Positions 22,196 through 31,481 of a DNA stretch of 64,000 nucleotides are shown one piece after another; positions within the stretch are counted from its first letter, which is position 1, and each line of letters starts with the position of its first letter. The position numbers and the translations under genes were made by a program. The notes beneath the pieces are model-generated. The model made no database searches and was not told the DNA's origin. It was given only the letters and a program-made list of their open reading frames with translations. The DNA comes from Nocardioides alpinus (GTDB lineage: Bacteria; Actinomycetota; Actinomycetes; Propionibacteriales; Nocardioidaceae). The DNA lies in assembly GCF_900112035.1 (NCBI RefSeq), contig NZ_FOKC01000004.1, positions 1 through 64,000 on the forward strand, given 5' to 3'.

Positions 22196-22308
22196 CGAGT
22201 ACGCGAGAGGCAGGCGAGCAGGCCCTGTGAACCAAGGTCGCCGGTTGTCGGTGGGCGCGGGTGGACTGGAACGGACGACCACACACGGCGCGAGACGGAG
22301 GCAGGCGG

Positions 22309-22941
22309 ATGGATGCGGAGTTCGACTGGATGGAGATGGACGGGTGGACCGATGCGGAGGTGGAGTACTACCTGATGGGGCCGTTCGACGGCGGGATCCC
22401 CGGACTCGTACGCCGCATCAGACGCATCCTCAACGTGTCCCAGCGCGGCCTCGCAGCGGTCCTTGACGTCTCGCAGTCGGTCGTCGCCCGGTGGGAGACC
22501 GGGCGTACGAGTCCGCGCGCTGACGTCATCCAGGGCCTCCTCGTGCTGGCCGGCTTGCGCGCGTCGTTCCACAGCGACGACTCCGGTGAGGAGGTGGAGC
22601 CGATGCGCGACGACGGTGCCCGCGACCGGGCGGGGCGCCGCTTCCCGGCTCACGTGGACCTGACCGTCACAGGGTGGTGGTGCCCGCGCAGCGCCGAGTG
22701 CACGGCCGACGTCCTCGCCTGGCGTACGCGATCACGCGCCAGGCGGGATCCGGCGATCAGGTTCCACACGTCGCTCAAGAGGCTCTACCGGCTGATGTAC
22801 GGCACGCCCGACGACCATCCCGCGCACCACCAGCTCGTCGCTGAGGCCGTGCACCTCGACGACCGCCGGGAGCAGCGGCGGAGGCAGATCCTCGCGGAGC
22901 AACCTTGGCTCCGTCCCCCGCCCGGCTGGCTCGCGGCCTGA
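22309..22941 (+). CDS. XRE-family helix-turn-helix regulator
   Basis: A 210-residue protein; ATG 22309 is preceded by GGAGG at 8 bases. Residues 33-85 hold the HTH: LVRRIRRILNVSQRGLAAVLDVSQSVVARWETGRTSP, with typical Sxx-LA and V-RWE-GR helices. The C-terminal 110 residues have FPAHVDLTVTGWWCPRSAEC and a basic, histidine-rich part of unknown fold. Similar C-terminal regions follow HTH domains in small actinobacterial regulators. The twin dyads upstream may be its own operators. Confidence 0.75.
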   Translation: MDAEFDWMEMDGWTDAEVEYYLMGPFDGGIPGLVRRIRRILNVSQRGLAAVLDVSQSVVARWETGRTSPRADVIQGLLVLAGLRASFHSDDSGEEVEPMRDDGARDRAGRRFPAHVDLTVTGWWCPRSAECTADVLAWRTRSRARRDPAIRFHTSLKRLYRLMYGTPDDHPAHHQLVAEAVHLDDRREQRRRQILAEQPWLRPPPGWLAA

Positions 22942-22989
22942 GCACACGACCGCACCCGGCGCCGCCGGCCGCATCCGTCCGCCCGTCCG

Positions 22990-23610
22990 TCAGACGGTGG
23001 CCCGCTCGGCGCCGATCGTGGTGTCGGGTCCGTGGCCCGTGTGGACGACGGTGTCGTCCGGGAGGTCGAACAGCTTCGAGCGGATCGACCGCACGATGAG
23101 GTCCGCGTCGCTGTAGGAGCGACCCGTCGCTCCGGGTCCACCCTGGAACAGGGTGTCCCCGGTGAAGACGCAGCCCAGGTCGTGGACGTAGAGGCACACC
23201 GCACCGGGCGCGTGGCCGGGCGTGTGGATCACCGTGACGGCGGCACCGCCAATCGTGAGCGTCATCCCTTCGGAGAGGTCGACGTCCCACAGCTCGGCGC
23301 CCTCCTCGTCCCCACCGTGCGTCAGCTCCCAGAGCGGCCGGTCGTCGGGGTGCAGCAGGATCGGCGCGCCGGTGGCGACCCTCAGCGCCGGCGCGACACG
23401 TACGTGGTCGTCGTGGGCGTGCGTGCACACGATCGCCTTGACGGCGCGACCTGCGACCACGTCGAGGATGGCGTCCACGTCGTGCGGGGCGTCGATGACC
23501 AGGCACTGCTCGTCGTCACCGATGACCCACACGTTGTTGTCGACGTCGTGGGTCTCCCCGTCCAGGGTGAAGGTGCCGGAGACCACCGCGTGGTCGACGC
23601 GGGCGCTCAC
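22990..23610 (-). CDS. MBL-fold metallo-hydrolase, partner of MscR
   Basis: A 206-residue protein; GTG 23610 overlaps the mscR stop. CTHAHDDHV (about 62-70) is the metal-binding H-x-H-x-D-H motif of glyoxalase II-like hydrolases; [13 protein letters not shown] and [10 protein letters not shown] provide further metal ligands. In several actinobacteria, including M. tuberculosis Rv2260, this hydrolase follows mscR. It is thought to act on mycothiol thioesters such as S-formylmycothiol, but that is an inference from gene order. The pair would complete formaldehyde to formate conversion. Confidence 0.85.
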   Translation of the reverse strand: MSARVDHAVVSGTFTLDGETHDVDNNVWVIGDDEQCLVIDAPHDVDAILDVVAGRAVKAIVCTHAHDDHVRVAPALRVATGAPILLHPDDRPLWELTHGGDEEGAELWDVDLSEGMTLTIGGAAVTVIHTPGHAPGAVCLYVHDLGCVFTGDTLFQGGPGATGRSYSDADLIVRSIRSKLFDLPDDTVVHTGHGPDTTIGAERATV

Positions 23611-24725
23611 AGAATCACGACCGAGCGCAGGACCGTGCCGTCGTGCATCTTGTCGAAGGCTGCCTCGACGTCGCCGAGACCGATCTCCTCGGTGACGAAG
23701 GCATCGAGGTCGAGCCGACCCTGCTGGTAGAGGTCGACGAGCATCGGGAAGTCGCGCGAGGGCAGGCAGTCGCCGTACCAGCTCGACTTGAGCGACCCGC
23801 CGCGACCGAACACGTCGATCAGCGGGATCTCGGGGATCGTCATGTCGGGGGTCGGTACGCCGACCAGGACCACCGTGCCGGCCAGGTCGCGGGCGTAGAA
23901 CGCCTGCTTCCAGGTCTCCGGGCGGCCGACTGCGTCGATCACCACGTCGGCGCCGCCCTCGTGACCGGTGCCGTCCGGCGGCGGGGTCAGCTCGCGGATC
24001 GCGGCGACCGGGTCGGTCTCCTTCGAGTTCACCGTGTGGGTGGCACCCATCGAGCGGGCGAGCTCGAGCTTGCGGTCGTCGATGTCGACGGCGATGATCC
24101 GCGACGCGCCGGCGAGGGCAGCGCCGGCGATCGCCGCCGCGCCCACTCCCCCGCACCCGATCACTGCAACCGTGCTTCCCCGGCCGACGTTGCCGGTGTT
24201 GATGGCGGCGCCGAGTCCGGCCATCACACCGCAGCCAAGCAGCCCGACGGCAGCCGCACGCGCGGTCGGGTCGACCTTCGTGCACTGCCCGGCCGCGACC
24301 AGGGTCTTCTCGGCGAAGGCGCCGATGCCGAGGGCCGGCGACAGCTCCGTGCCGGCCAGCTCGCCCTCGGCGAGGGTCATCTTCTGGGTCGCGTTGTGGG
24401 TCGCGAAGCAGTACTGCGGCTCGCCGCGGTTGCAGGCCCGGCAGTCGCCGCAGACCGCGCGCCAGTTGAGGACGACGAAGTCGCCGGGGGCCACGCTCGT
24501 CACGTCGGGGCCGACGGCCTCGACGATGCCCGCGGCCTCGTGCCCGAGCAGGAACGGGAACTCGTCGTTGATCCCGCCCTCGCGGTAGTGGAGGTCGGTG
24601 TGGCACACCCCGCAGGCCTGCACCTGCACCAGCGCCTCCCCCGGACCGGGGTCGGGGACGTTGATGGTGGTGAGCTGCACGGGCTCACCCTGGGCGAGGG
24701 CGACCACGGCCTTGACCTGCTGCAT
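23607..24725 (-). CDS. mscR: S-(hydroxymethyl)mycothiol dehydrogenase (formaldehyde dehydrogenase)
   Basis: A 372-residue zinc alcohol dehydrogenase; ATG 24725 has AGGAG 7 bases upstream. Catalytic zinc ligands: Cys41 in ACGVCHTDL, His62-Glu63 in LLGHEAAG; the structural zinc loop is [15 protein letters not shown]. The NAD motif is [21 protein letters not shown]. The protein follows, from memory, M. tuberculosis MscR/AdhE2 (Rv2259) almost throughout ([42 protein letters not shown]). It oxidises the adduct of formaldehyde and mycothiol to S-formylmycothiol with NAD+, and can reduce S-nitrosomycothiol. The presence of this gene implies that the host makes mycothiol. It diverges from the sigma factor gene. 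Confidence 0.95.
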   Translation of the reverse strand: MQQVKAVVALAQGEPVQLTTINVPDPGPGEALVQVQACGVCHTDLHYREGGINDEFPFLLGHEAAGIVEAVGPDVTSVAPGDFVVLNWRAVCGDCRACNRGEPQYCFATHNATQKMTLAEGELAGTELSPALGIGAFAEKTLVAAGQCTKVDPTARAAAVGLLGCGVMAGLGAAINTGNVGRGSTVAVIGCGGVGAAAIAGAALAGASRIIAVDIDDRKLELARSMGATHTVNSKETDPVAAIRELTPPPDGTGHEGGADVVIDAVGRPETWKQAFYARDLAGTVVLVGVPTPDMTIPEIPLIDVFGRGGSLKSSWYGDCLPSRDFPMLVDLYQQGRLDLDAFVTEEIGLGDVEAAFDKMHDGTVLRSVVIL

Positions 24726-24849
24726 CGATGTCTCCTGACGTCGGGGGGTGCGAGGAGCCTTGCAACGTCGACCAAACAGATGCAACCCGGGGTGCCCACA
24801 TCGCGTCCTCACCACGACACACCCCACGCGAGCCGAACGGAGGTGGCGG

Positions 24850-26622
24850 GTGACCACGACACTCATGGACATGGGGACGACGAGCGACAAGGACGCCGAC
24901 TTCTCGGCGTACATGTCCGCGCGCCAGCCCGCTCTCTACCGGACCGCCTACCTCCTCGCCGGCGACCACGCGGCCGCCGAGGACCTGCTCCAGAACGCCT
25001 TCGCCAAGCTCTACCTCTCCTGGGACCGGATCCGCGACCGCGGCGCGCTCGACGGCTGGGTGCGCCGGGTCATCGTCAACGAGCACAACTCGCTCTGGCG
25101 CCGGGCCTGGAAGCGCCGCGAGCACTCGACGGACACGCTCCCGGAGTCCGGGACCCACGACACGTACGACGACGGGCGGGGCGGGGCGCTCTGGTCCTAC
25201 GTGCAGACCCTGCCGCCCCGGCAACGCTCGGTCGTGGTGCTCCGCTACTACGAGGAGCTCACCGAGGCCGAGACGGCCGACCTCCTCGGCATCTCGGTCG
25301 GCACCGTGAAGTCGCAGACCAGCCGCGCCCTCGCCGGCCTGCGCGCCCGCGCCCCCCGTTCGCTCGACCCGCACGAGTCCAGCCCCCCGCGAGACCGGAG
25401 ACGGCCGATGACGCACACTTCCCTCGAGGACGAGGTCCGCGACGCCCTGCACCGCCGGGTCGACCCGCTGCGGCGCGCGCCGCTCACCGTCACCGACGTA
25501 CGGCGCCGGGCGCGCCGCGTCCAGCGCCGTCGCAGGATCGCCGCCGGTGCCGCGGTCGCCGCTGCCCTCGCCGTCGCCGTGCCCGTCGGTCTCGCGATGA
25601 ACGGCCCTGCCCAGCGCAACGGGATCGAGCCCGCCACGCCGCACTCCCCGAGCATCACCGGGACCGTCACCATCGACCCGCGCAGTGCGCCGATCGGCGG
25701 CGGACCCGGCGTGCCCCTGGTCAACCTCGCTGATCCCCGGCTCATCACCGGCGACACGACCCTCGCCCTCCCGGAGTCCTACGACCAGATCACCCCCTAC
25801 CTGGACGGCTGGGTCGCCGTGACCAACGACGAGGGCGCACTGACCGTGCAGGTCCTCGACGCGGACTTCCGTGTCGTGGACGGCGACGGTCTTCCCAGCC
25901 GCGGCCTGACCGTGTCGCCGGACGGCGCTCGCGTGGCCTGGACGGAGTACGACGGCACCCGCTGGTACGTCGTCGACCGCGACGTTGCCGGCAGCCGGGA
26001 GGAGCGGCGCACGGCGATGCCGCGCAGCGCCGAGGCCGCCGCGGTCACCGCGGTCGGCTTCGTCTCGGACAGCGAGGTCGTCGTCACCCGGACCGAACCC
26101 GGCGACGGCACGCTCCGCACCCTGCTCGCCGACGGCGCCACCGTGAGGGAGGTCCCCGGCCTCCTGGCGGCGAGGACCGCTTCCCCGGCGACCGGGATGG
26201 TCGCCGGACTCATCAGCTCCGACACCGACTCCAGCTGCTCCGCGGTGGTGGATGCCACGGCCCGCACCGGCGAGGTGGAGTGGAGGACCTGCGACCACAC
26301 GCTGGTCTCCTACAGCCCCGACGGCGCACACGTCGTCGGGTTCGCCAGCTACCTGGACGCCAACGGCTCACCGACGATGGCGATCCTGAATGCCGGCACC
26401 GGCGACACCGTGGTCGACCTCGAGCTCGCCGGACCCGCGCGTGGCGTGGTGGGGATCAGCGAGGTGGCCTGGGAGGACAGCGAGACCGTCCTCGCGACCC
26501 TGGTCAGCGGCGCCGACCAGTACGTCGTACGGGTGCGGCTGGACGGGTCGGTCGAGCGGGTCGAGGTGGAACTCGGCGACGCGGACCCGTCGCTCGTGCC
26601 CCTGGTCTTCGCCGGGAGCTAG
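24850..26622 (+). CDS. SigE-family ECF sigma factor fused in frame to a membrane beta-propeller protein
   Basis: A single 590-codon frame from GTG 24850 (GGAGG 7 bases upstream) to TAG 26620-26622. Residues 1-186 are a complete SigE-type ECF sigma factor: region 2 [34 protein letters not shown], region 4 [41 protein letters not shown]. Residue 187 is an ATG (25408) with GGAGA upstream, beginning [14 protein letters not shown]; one membrane helix (about 238-258) and a TolB/WD-like exported propeller ([18 protein letters not shown]) follow. A TGA in the +1 frame overlaps that ATG (ATGA), the usual layout of two coupled genes. A genuine fusion, or an extra base in the six-C run at 25383-25388, are both possible. 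The partner may be an anti-sigma-like membrane protein. Confidence 0.75.
   Translation: MTTTLMDMGTTSDKDADFSAYMSARQPALYRTAYLLAGDHAAAEDLLQNAFAKLYLSWDRIRDRGALDGWVRRVIVNEHNSLWRRAWKRREHSTDTLPESGTHDTYDDGRGGALWSYVQTLPPRQRSVVVLRYYEELTEAETADLLGISVGTVKSQTSRALAGLRARAPRSLDPHESSPPRDRRRPMTHTSLEDEVRDALHRRVDPLRRAPLTVTDVRRRARRVQRRRRIAAGAAVAAALAVAVPVGLAMNGPAQRNGIEPATPHSPSITGTVTIDPRSAPIGGGPGVPLVNLADPRLITGDTTLALPESYDQITPYLDGWVAVTNDEGALTVQVLDADFRVVDGDGLPSRGLTVSPDGARVAWTEYDGTRWYVVDRDVAGSREERRTAMPRSAEAAAVTAVGFVSDSEVVVTRTEPGDGTLRTLLADGATVREVPGLLAARTASPATGMVAGLISSDTDSSCSAVVDATARTGEVEWRTCDHTLVSYSPDGAHVVGFASYLDANGSPTMAILNAGTGDTVVDLELAGPARGVVGISEVAWEDSETVLATLVSGADQYVVRVRLDGSVERVEVELGDADPSLVPLVFAGS
25408..26622 (+). other. 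Alternative internal start for the membrane propeller half (possible separate gene)
   Basis: ATG 25408 with GGAGA (25397-25401) seven bases upstream would give a 404-residue protein of its own: basic N-terminus, membrane helix [19 protein letters not shown], then an extracytoplasmic propeller. This is what is normally found downstream of SigE-type sigma genes in Nocardioides-like bacteria. If the sigma frame in the sequence is shifted by one, this is the true second CDS. Confidence 0.5.
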
Positions 26623-27245
26623 TCCAGGTCGGTCTTGAACGTCGCCAGCAGGCTGTCGATCACCTGCTGCTGCTCCTCGTCCGTCAGCGTCCTCGGCACC
26701 CCGTCGAGGTAGATCGTGATGTCGATCAGCCACGCGGAGTCGAGGAACATGATCCCGAAGTCGTGCTTGATCTCCGACGGGTCGGTCGTGGTGTCGATGA
26801 CGTGCCAGGCCCGGTACTTCCCGCCGGCGACCGCGTCCTCCTGGCGCACCTTGACGCCCTTGCCGCCGTGCTCCTTGATCCACTCGCGCGCGAAGGCGTC
26901 GAGCGAGGTCGCCGGGGTCAGGCTCGGGGCGAACGACAGCGAGCTCTGGCCGTCGTTCCACCCCTGGACGATGCCGTAGTCGTTGAGGTGCTTGTAGCTC
27001 GCGAGCGCACGCATGCTGGCTCCGGGCACCTTGACCAGGCCGCCGTCGGCGGGCTCGACGACCGCGGTGGTCGGGGTGGCCGCGGTGGTCGGCGTCGGCG
27101 AGGCCGACTCCGTGGTCGAGGCGCTCGCCGTCGGCTCACCGGACGGATCCGGGTCCCCTGACTCCCCGCACCCGGCTGCGAGCAGGACGATGGCCGCGGC
27201 ACTCGCGACGACGGGCCAGCACCGACGGTTCCCCCGAGAAATCAT
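26619..27245 (-). CDS. Lipoprotein of unknown function
   Basis: A 208-residue protein with a lipoprotein signal peptide (WPVVASAAAIVLLAAGC, acylated Cys about 26) and a Thr/Ser/Pro-rich linker (about 35-65). The mature domain (about 70-208) is alpha/beta with SLTPATSLDAFAREWIKEHGG and ERAWHV-type strands and ends in a helix DEEQQQVIDSLLATFK; it resembles the LpqN/LpqT-like PsbP-type fold but I cannot assign it firmly. Its TAG stop shares the CTAG tetranucleotide 26619-26622 with the stop of the convergent sigma/propeller frame. No clear terminator separates them. Confidence 0.7.
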   Translation of the reverse strand: MISRGNRRCWPVVASAAAIVLLAAGCGESGDPDPSGEPTASASTTESASPTPTTAATPTTAVVEPADGGLVKVPGASMRALASYKHLNDYGIVQGWNDGQSSLSFAPSLTPATSLDAFAREWIKEHGGKGVKVRQEDAVAGGKYRAWHVIDTTTDPSEIKHDFGIMFLDSAWLIDITIYLDGVPRTLTDEEQQQVIDSLLATFKTDLD

Positions 27246-27338
27246 GCTCCGAGCCTAACCACCGGCATCGATGGTGCGAGCGACACCTCATCGACATAAA
27301 GTGGTTTTGGTTCTGTGATCAGGGGGAAAGGACAGACC

Positions 27339-27746
27339 ATGCTGCCGCTCGAAGACAGGGAACTGCTCAACCAGACGATGGTCGGGCTCAACATCGATCC
27401 CGAGACCATCTCCTCCCTCATGGCGTCGTTCGACAAGGCCGCCGAGGGGGTCGAGTCCAACCCGGTCGCCGTCATCCACAGCACGTCCTTCGGCGACTCC
27501 TACACCGGGGGCTACCGCCTCGGCACCAACGCCGAGATGGCGCACCAGGCCGTCGCCGAGGAGCTCAAGAAGGTCGCCGCCGGCCTACGCGGGATGGGCA
27601 CCTCGGTCGAGGAGTTCAGCAAGGACGTCGAGCGCACCACCGAGCAGACGACCGCCACGATGAACCGGATCGATGCCGCGACCGCATGCGTCGCGGCCCC
27701 CACCTTCAGCACCGACCAGTGCACGCTGCCGACCGAGGAGGGCTGA
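27339..27746 (+). CDS. WXG100-like small helical protein (type VII secretion-like), first of pair
   Basis: A 135-residue protein from ATG 27339, preceded by GGGGAAAGGA. It is almost wholly helical: RELLNQTMVGLNIDPETISSLMASFDKAAEG, a G-containing turn (FGDSYTGGYRLG), then a long amphipathic helix MAHQAVAEELKKVAAGLRGMGTSVEEFSKDVERT. This helix-turn-helix layout and size fit the ESAT-6/WXG100 superfamily in a loose sense; a strict W-x-G is absent (GGYRLG in its place). There is no signal peptide. It ends 3 bases before the next gene, so the two are translationally linked and probably interact. Confidence 0.6.
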   Translation: MLPLEDRELLNQTMVGLNIDPETISSLMASFDKAAEGVESNPVAVIHSTSFGDSYTGGYRLGTNAEMAHQAVAEELKKVAAGLRGMGTSVEEFSKDVERTTEQTTATMNRIDAATACVAAPTFSTDQCTLPTEEG

Positions 27747-27749
27747 GCC

Positions 27750-29237
27750 ATGACCAAGGGACCCCGTCGACTCGTCCTCGACCAGTACCTCGACTCCGCC
27801 GCGCCCGGCGCCGTCAAGAACGCCGGGCACGACTGGAAGGAGAAGGCCGACGACCTCCGGGAGCTCGGCGAAGCCCTCAAGCAGGCGGCGGCCCAGGCCG
27901 AGCTCCGCATCGGTGAGCAGACCCTGACCGGCCCCGCGCTGCGGGCGGGGATGGAGGAGTCCTCCGCCTCGATGCTCACCAAGGCCGAGCAGCTGCGCGC
28001 CGCGGGCGTGGCCCTGCAGCAGGTCGGGCAGCAGCTCGCCGACACCCGCGACACCCGCGACTCCCTGGCAGACCTGGGCGAGAAGCCGTCGCCCTACCAG
28101 GCACCGGCAGGCAGCCCGGGCGTCGAGCTCACGCCGGAGGAGATCCAGGCGCAGGCCGACGCCTCGCAGGCCCGCTCCAACGAGCGCAGCGCCTGGCAGA
28201 CGCAGTACGACAAGCAGGAGGCCAGGTCCCTCGCGCTGACCAAGGAGATGGACGCGGCCTTCCTCGGGGCGATCCCGCCGATGAAGGACATCCACGGCCA
28301 GCAGGACCCGACCGAGCCTCCGCCCAACGTCCCGTCGGGGCCCGGCGGCCCCTACCTGCCCGGCACGCAGGCCCCTGCGCCCACCGGGGGCGGCAGCGGC
28401 GACGGCGACCAGGGCCGCCCTCACCTCGAGGAGGGAAAGCCCACCGACGGCAAGGACGACGGCAAGGACGACGGGAAGGACGACGGCAAGGACGACGACA
28501 AGCCCAAGCCTCCGACGACCACCGTCATCACCAACCCCCCGCCGCCCACCGAGACACCCACGGTGCACCGGCCCGAGGTCCTCCCTGACCGCCCGACCTC
28601 CACGGTCACCGGAACCTCGCAGAACGGCGTGACCTACCAGCCGACCAGCTCCCAGGTCTCCGCCTCGAGCGGCGTCGGAGGCGTCGCCGGCTCGTCCGGT
28701 GGAGCCTCGGCGGCTGCCCTCGGCGCAGCAGGTGGTGCAGGCGGCCTCGCCGCTGGTGCCGTCCGACCGGGTGCGGTCGCCGGCGGCGCATCGAGCAGTT
28801 CTGCCCCCGTGCGGGCCATCGGCTCGACCGGCCGCGCAGGCAGCGCCGGCGCGCTGTCCCGCCCGGCCGGCTCCGCGGGCAGCTCCGCCGCAGGGCGAGC
28901 GCCCGGCTCGCCCGGCAGCTCCGCCGCAGGACGAGGAGCCGGCTCCGCCGGTAGCCCCGCCTCCCGCAGCGCAGGATCTGCCGCGGGCCGCGGTGCCTCG
29001 ACCGGCAGCAGCGCCGGACGCGGTGGTGCGGGTGGCCGCGGCGCAGGAGCGGGCCCGGGCTCGGGCTCGCGCTCGGGAGGCCGTGGTGCGAGCGGCGCCC
29101 GCAGCGCAGGTGCGGGCACCGGCGGCAGCCGAGGCGGCCGCAAGGGCGAGCGCGAGCAGACCACCGAACGTGACAGCCTGGTCTACGACCAGGACTGGCT
29201 CGGCGACGACGACGTCGCACCCGGCGTACTCGACTGA
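27750..29237 (+). CDS. PPE/WXG-like type VII secretion substrate with low-complexity C-terminus
   Basis: A 495-residue protein. Residues 1-170 are helical (NAGHDWKEKADDLRELGEALKQAAAQAELR) as in PPE/WXG or EspB-type proteins; Y153-DKQ-E157 matches the YxxxD/E export motif. A proline region (180-215) and four near-identical GKDD units (about 230-247) follow. Residues 310-460 are Gly/Ala/Ser/Arg-rich (SAGSAAGRGA-like), and an acidic end DSLVYDQDWLGDDDVAPGVLD closes it, a tail style that recurs in actinobacterial T7SS-linked proteins. No eccC/eccD or mycosin genes are in the window, so export by an ESX system elsewhere is inference. A surface or matrix protein is possible. Confidence 0.6.
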   Translation: MTKGPRRLVLDQYLDSAAPGAVKNAGHDWKEKADDLRELGEALKQAAAQAELRIGEQTLTGPALRAGMEESSASMLTKAEQLRAAGVALQQVGQQLADTRDTRDSLADLGEKPSPYQAPAGSPGVELTPEEIQAQADASQARSNERSAWQTQYDKQEARSLALTKEMDAAFLGAIPPMKDIHGQQDPTEPPPNVPSGPGGPYLPGTQAPAPTGGGSGDGDQGRPHLEEGKPTDGKDDGKDDGKDDGKDDDKPKPPTTTVITNPPPPTETPTVHRPEVLPDRPTSTVTGTSQNGVTYQPTSSQVSASSGVGGVAGSSGGASAAALGAAGGAGGLAAGAVRPGAVAGGASSSSAPVRAIGSTGRAGSAGALSRPAGSAGSSAAGRAPGSPGSSAAGRGAGSAGSPASRSAGSAAGRGASTGSSAGRGGAGGRGAGAGPGSGSRSGGRGASGARSAGAGTGGSRGGRKGEREQTTERDSLVYDQDWLGDDDVAPGVLD

Positions 29238-29266
29238 GGTCTCCTCAGCGAGCTCGGCGTGATGCA

Positions 29267-29290
29267 GGTCCCCGCTCTCGGGCGGGGACC
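29267..29290. terminator. Hairpin terminator between secretion-like operon and tsaD
   Basis: GGTCCCCGC (29267-29275) and GCGGGGACC (29282-29290) form a 9-bp perfect stem with a 6-base loop, followed by TTCGTCATCT. It follows the rightward gene by 30 bases and precedes the convergent tsaD end by 51 bases. Confidence 0.75.
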
Positions 29291-29341
29291 TTCGTCATCT
29301 CCCCTCGACCCGCCGGTCGAGCGGGGTCGGGACCAACCCCG

Positions 29342-30388
29342 TCAGGCCACCACGGTGGTGATCGGCATCGAGGAGTCGGCCGGCAGGTCGAGCAGCGAGG
29401 GCGTACGTCCCCGCGCGACGAGCTCGGCCCCGAGCGCGGCGACCATCGCGCCGTTGTCGGTGCAGAGGCCAGGACGCGGGATCCGGACGCGGATGCCTGC
29501 GTCCGTCGCCCGCTCCACCGCCATCGCCCGCAGCCGGCTGTTGGCGGCGACGCCGCCGCCGATCAGGATGTCCTCGATGCCGCGGCTCTGCGCGGCGTCG
29601 ATCGCCTTGCGGGTCAGCACGTCGCACACCGCCTCCTGGAAGGAGGCGGCCACGTCGGCGACGTCGATGGCGACGCCCGCGCGCTGCTGGGCCTCCACCC
29701 AGCGCGCGACCGCGGTCTTGAGGCCGGAGAACGAGAAGTCGAAGCGGTGTCGCTCGAGGTCGCTGCGGCGCGTGAGGCCGCGAGGGAAGTCGATGGCGAC
29801 GCTGTTGCCGCTGCGGGCGGCGTTGTCGATGTGCGGTCCGCCGGGGAACGGCAGGCCCAGCAGCCGGGCGACCTTGTCGAAGGCCTCCCCCGCCGCGTCG
29901 TCGATCGTGGCGCCCATCGGCTCGACGCCGACGGTCACGTCGGCGACCTCGAGCAGGCTCGAGTGGCCGCCGGAGACGAGCATCGCCAGGCACGGCTCGG
30001 GCAGCGGACCGTGCTCGAGCTGGTCGACCGCGACGTGCGCGGCCAGGTGGTTGACGCCGTAGATCGGCTTGCCCAGCCCGAGGGCCAGCGCCTTGGCGCT
30101 CGCGACCCCCACGAGCAGGGCTCCGGCGAGGCCGGGGCCGGCGGTGACCGCGACGGCGTCGATGTCGTGCAGGGAGACCCCGGCCGTCTCGGCAGCCCGC
30201 TCGATGGTGGGCACCATCGCCTCGAGGTGGGCCCGGCTGGCCACCTCGGGGACCACACCGCCGAAGCGCGCGTGCTCCTCGACGCTGCTCGCGACGGCGT
30301 CGGCCAGCAGGGTGTGGCCGCGCACGATGCCGACCCCGGTCTCGTCGCAGGAGGTCTCGATCCCGAGGACGAGCGGCCCGTCAGTCAT
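29342..30388 (-). CDS. tsaD: tRNA N6-adenosine threonylcarbamoyltransferase TsaD
   Basis: A 348-residue ASKHA-fold enzyme (formerly Gcp) that transfers the threonylcarbamoyl group to A37 of ANN-decoding tRNAs (t6A). Motifs: [17 protein letters not shown] at the start, [24 protein letters not shown], and metal-binding His114/His118 in [21 protein letters not shown] and the late TDNGAMVA Asp complete the site. It overlaps rimI by 8 bases. With tsaB and tsaE in the same operon all specialised subunits except TsaC (made elsewhere) are present. Confidence 0.98.
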   Translation of the reverse strand: MTDGPLVLGIETSCDETGVGIVRGHTLLADAVASSVEEHARFGGVVPEVASRAHLEAMVPTIERAAETAGVSLHDIDAVAVTAGPGLAGALLVGVASAKALALGLGKPIYGVNHLAAHVAVDQLEHGPLPEPCLAMLVSGGHSSLLEVADVTVGVEPMGATIDDAAGEAFDKVARLLGLPFPGGPHIDNAARSGNSVAIDFPRGLTRRSDLERHRFDFSFSGLKTAVARWVEAQQRAGVAIDVADVAASFQEAVCDVLTRKAIDAAQSRGIEDILIGGGVAANSRLRAMAVERATDAGIRVRIPRPGLCTDNGAMVAALGAELVARGRTPSLLDLPADSSMPITTVVA

Positions 30389-30836
30389 GGGAGGTCGCCG
30401 TCGGCGTCCGGGCGGCGCCGGGCAGCCAGCGGCACATCACCAGCGCCTCGGACCCGTCGCGGTAGTAGTGGGGGCGCACGTCGATCACGCTGAACTGCCG
30501 GGCGACGTAGAAGCCGAGTGCGGCGGCGTTGGACACGCTCACCTCGAGCAGCATCCGGGAGGCGTCGTCGGTGTCGACGAGCAGCTCGTCGAGGAGACGG
30601 GAGGCCAGCCCGCTGCGGCGGGCCTCGGGGCGTACGCCGATGCGCAGCAGGTCGACGATGTCGCCGGCCGTCATGGTCACGGCATAGCCGGAGAGGTCGT
30701 CGGCCACCACGAAGCGTCGGCCCGGTCCCTCGATCTCCTGGCGGATCAGGGACTCGTTCCACGCGTCGGCGCCGAAGAGCTCCTGCTCGAGCGCGGTGAG
30801 GGCCGGGAGGTCGGCCAGGACAGCGGGACGGATCAC
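30381..30836 (-). CDS. rimI: Ribosomal protein-alanine N-acetyltransferase RimI
   Basis: A 151-residue GNAT protein from GTG 30836, which overlaps the tsaB stop. [24 protein letters not shown] contains the acetyl-CoA loop R-R-S-G-L-A, and [38 protein letters not shown] is the diagnostic RimI C-terminal block. It acetylates the N-terminus of small ribosomal protein S18 and probably other proteins. Placement between tsaB and tsaD is the common bacterial arrangement, also found in mycobacteria. Confidence 0.93.
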   Translation of the reverse strand: MIRPAVLADLPALTALEQELFGADAWNESLIRQEIEGPGRRFVVADDLSGYAVTMTAGDIVDLLRIGVRPEARRSGLASRLLDELLVDTDDASRMLLEVSVSNAAALGFYVARQFSVIDVRPHYYRDGSEALVMCRWLPGAARTPTATSHD

Positions 30837-31471
30837 GAGACAGGCTTTCTGGGGGCGCCGGCGACTGCGTCGGGGCGCCGCAGGTAGAGGGGTTCGGGGT
30901 CGAGCAAGTCTACGAGCTCGGCGCTCACTCCCGAGGCGATCCAGCCGGCGCTCGGCCGGTCGGGGGCGATGGCGCGGGGGAAGTCGTCGGGGTAGAGCGA
31001 CGGGCCGGCGCCGGCGACCGGCGAGTCGGTGGCGACCTCCGCGGGCCGCGTCACGACTGGGCCCTCGAGCCGGCGACCCTCGGAGTCGTAGGAGGCGAGG
31101 TAGACCTCCTTGCGGCGGGCGTCGGTGGCGACCAGGAAGCTGCCCGGCACGGCCGCGGAGCCGACCACCTCGAGGGCGATCGCGTCCAGCGAGCAGACGC
31201 CGTACACCGGGATCTCCAGCACGAAGCCGAGGGTGCGCGCGGTGACGATGCCGACCCGCAGGCCGGTGAAGGGGCCCGGCCCGACGCCGACCGCGATGGC
31301 GGTGAGGTCCTGGCGCACGATGCCCGCGTCCTCCAGCGACCGCGCGATCAGCGGGGCGAGGTGCTCGCCGTGCTTCATGGGCACCTCGGAGGAGTGCTCC
31401 ACGACGACCCGCTCGCCGTCGTGGACGGCGACGGTCACCAGCGGGGTGGCGGTGTCGAAGGCGAGGAGCAC
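30833..31471 (-). CDS. tsaB: tRNA threonylcarbamoyladenosine biosynthesis protein TsaB
   Basis: A 212-residue ASKHA-fold partner of TsaD, starting GTG at 31471. MLLAFDTATPLVTVAVHDGE and VGVGPGPFTGLRVGIVTARTLGFVL are TsaB signatures; VYGVCSLDAIALEVV and FLVATDARRKEVYLASYD follow. It dimerises with TsaD to build the t6A synthase; it has no metal site itself. The gap of 10 bases to tsaE is the only non-overlapping junction in this part of the operon. Confidence 0.96.
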   Translation of the reverse strand: MLLAFDTATPLVTVAVHDGERVVVEHSSEVPMKHGEHLAPLIARSLEDAGIVRQDLTAIAVGVGPGPFTGLRVGIVTARTLGFVLEIPVYGVCSLDAIALEVVGSAAVPGSFLVATDARRKEVYLASYDSEGRRLEGPVVTRPAEVATDSPVAGAGPSLYPDDFPRAIAPDRPSAGWIASGVSAELVDLLDPEPLYLRRPDAVAGAPRKPVS

Positions 31472-31481
31472 GGCGTCGAGG

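Noticed and set aside
28443..28500. Tandem GKDD-coding repeats considered as a CRISPR-like or VNTR array
   Set aside because: Units of 12 bases, in frame and without spacers, encode part of a low-complexity protein. There is no CRISPR architecture.
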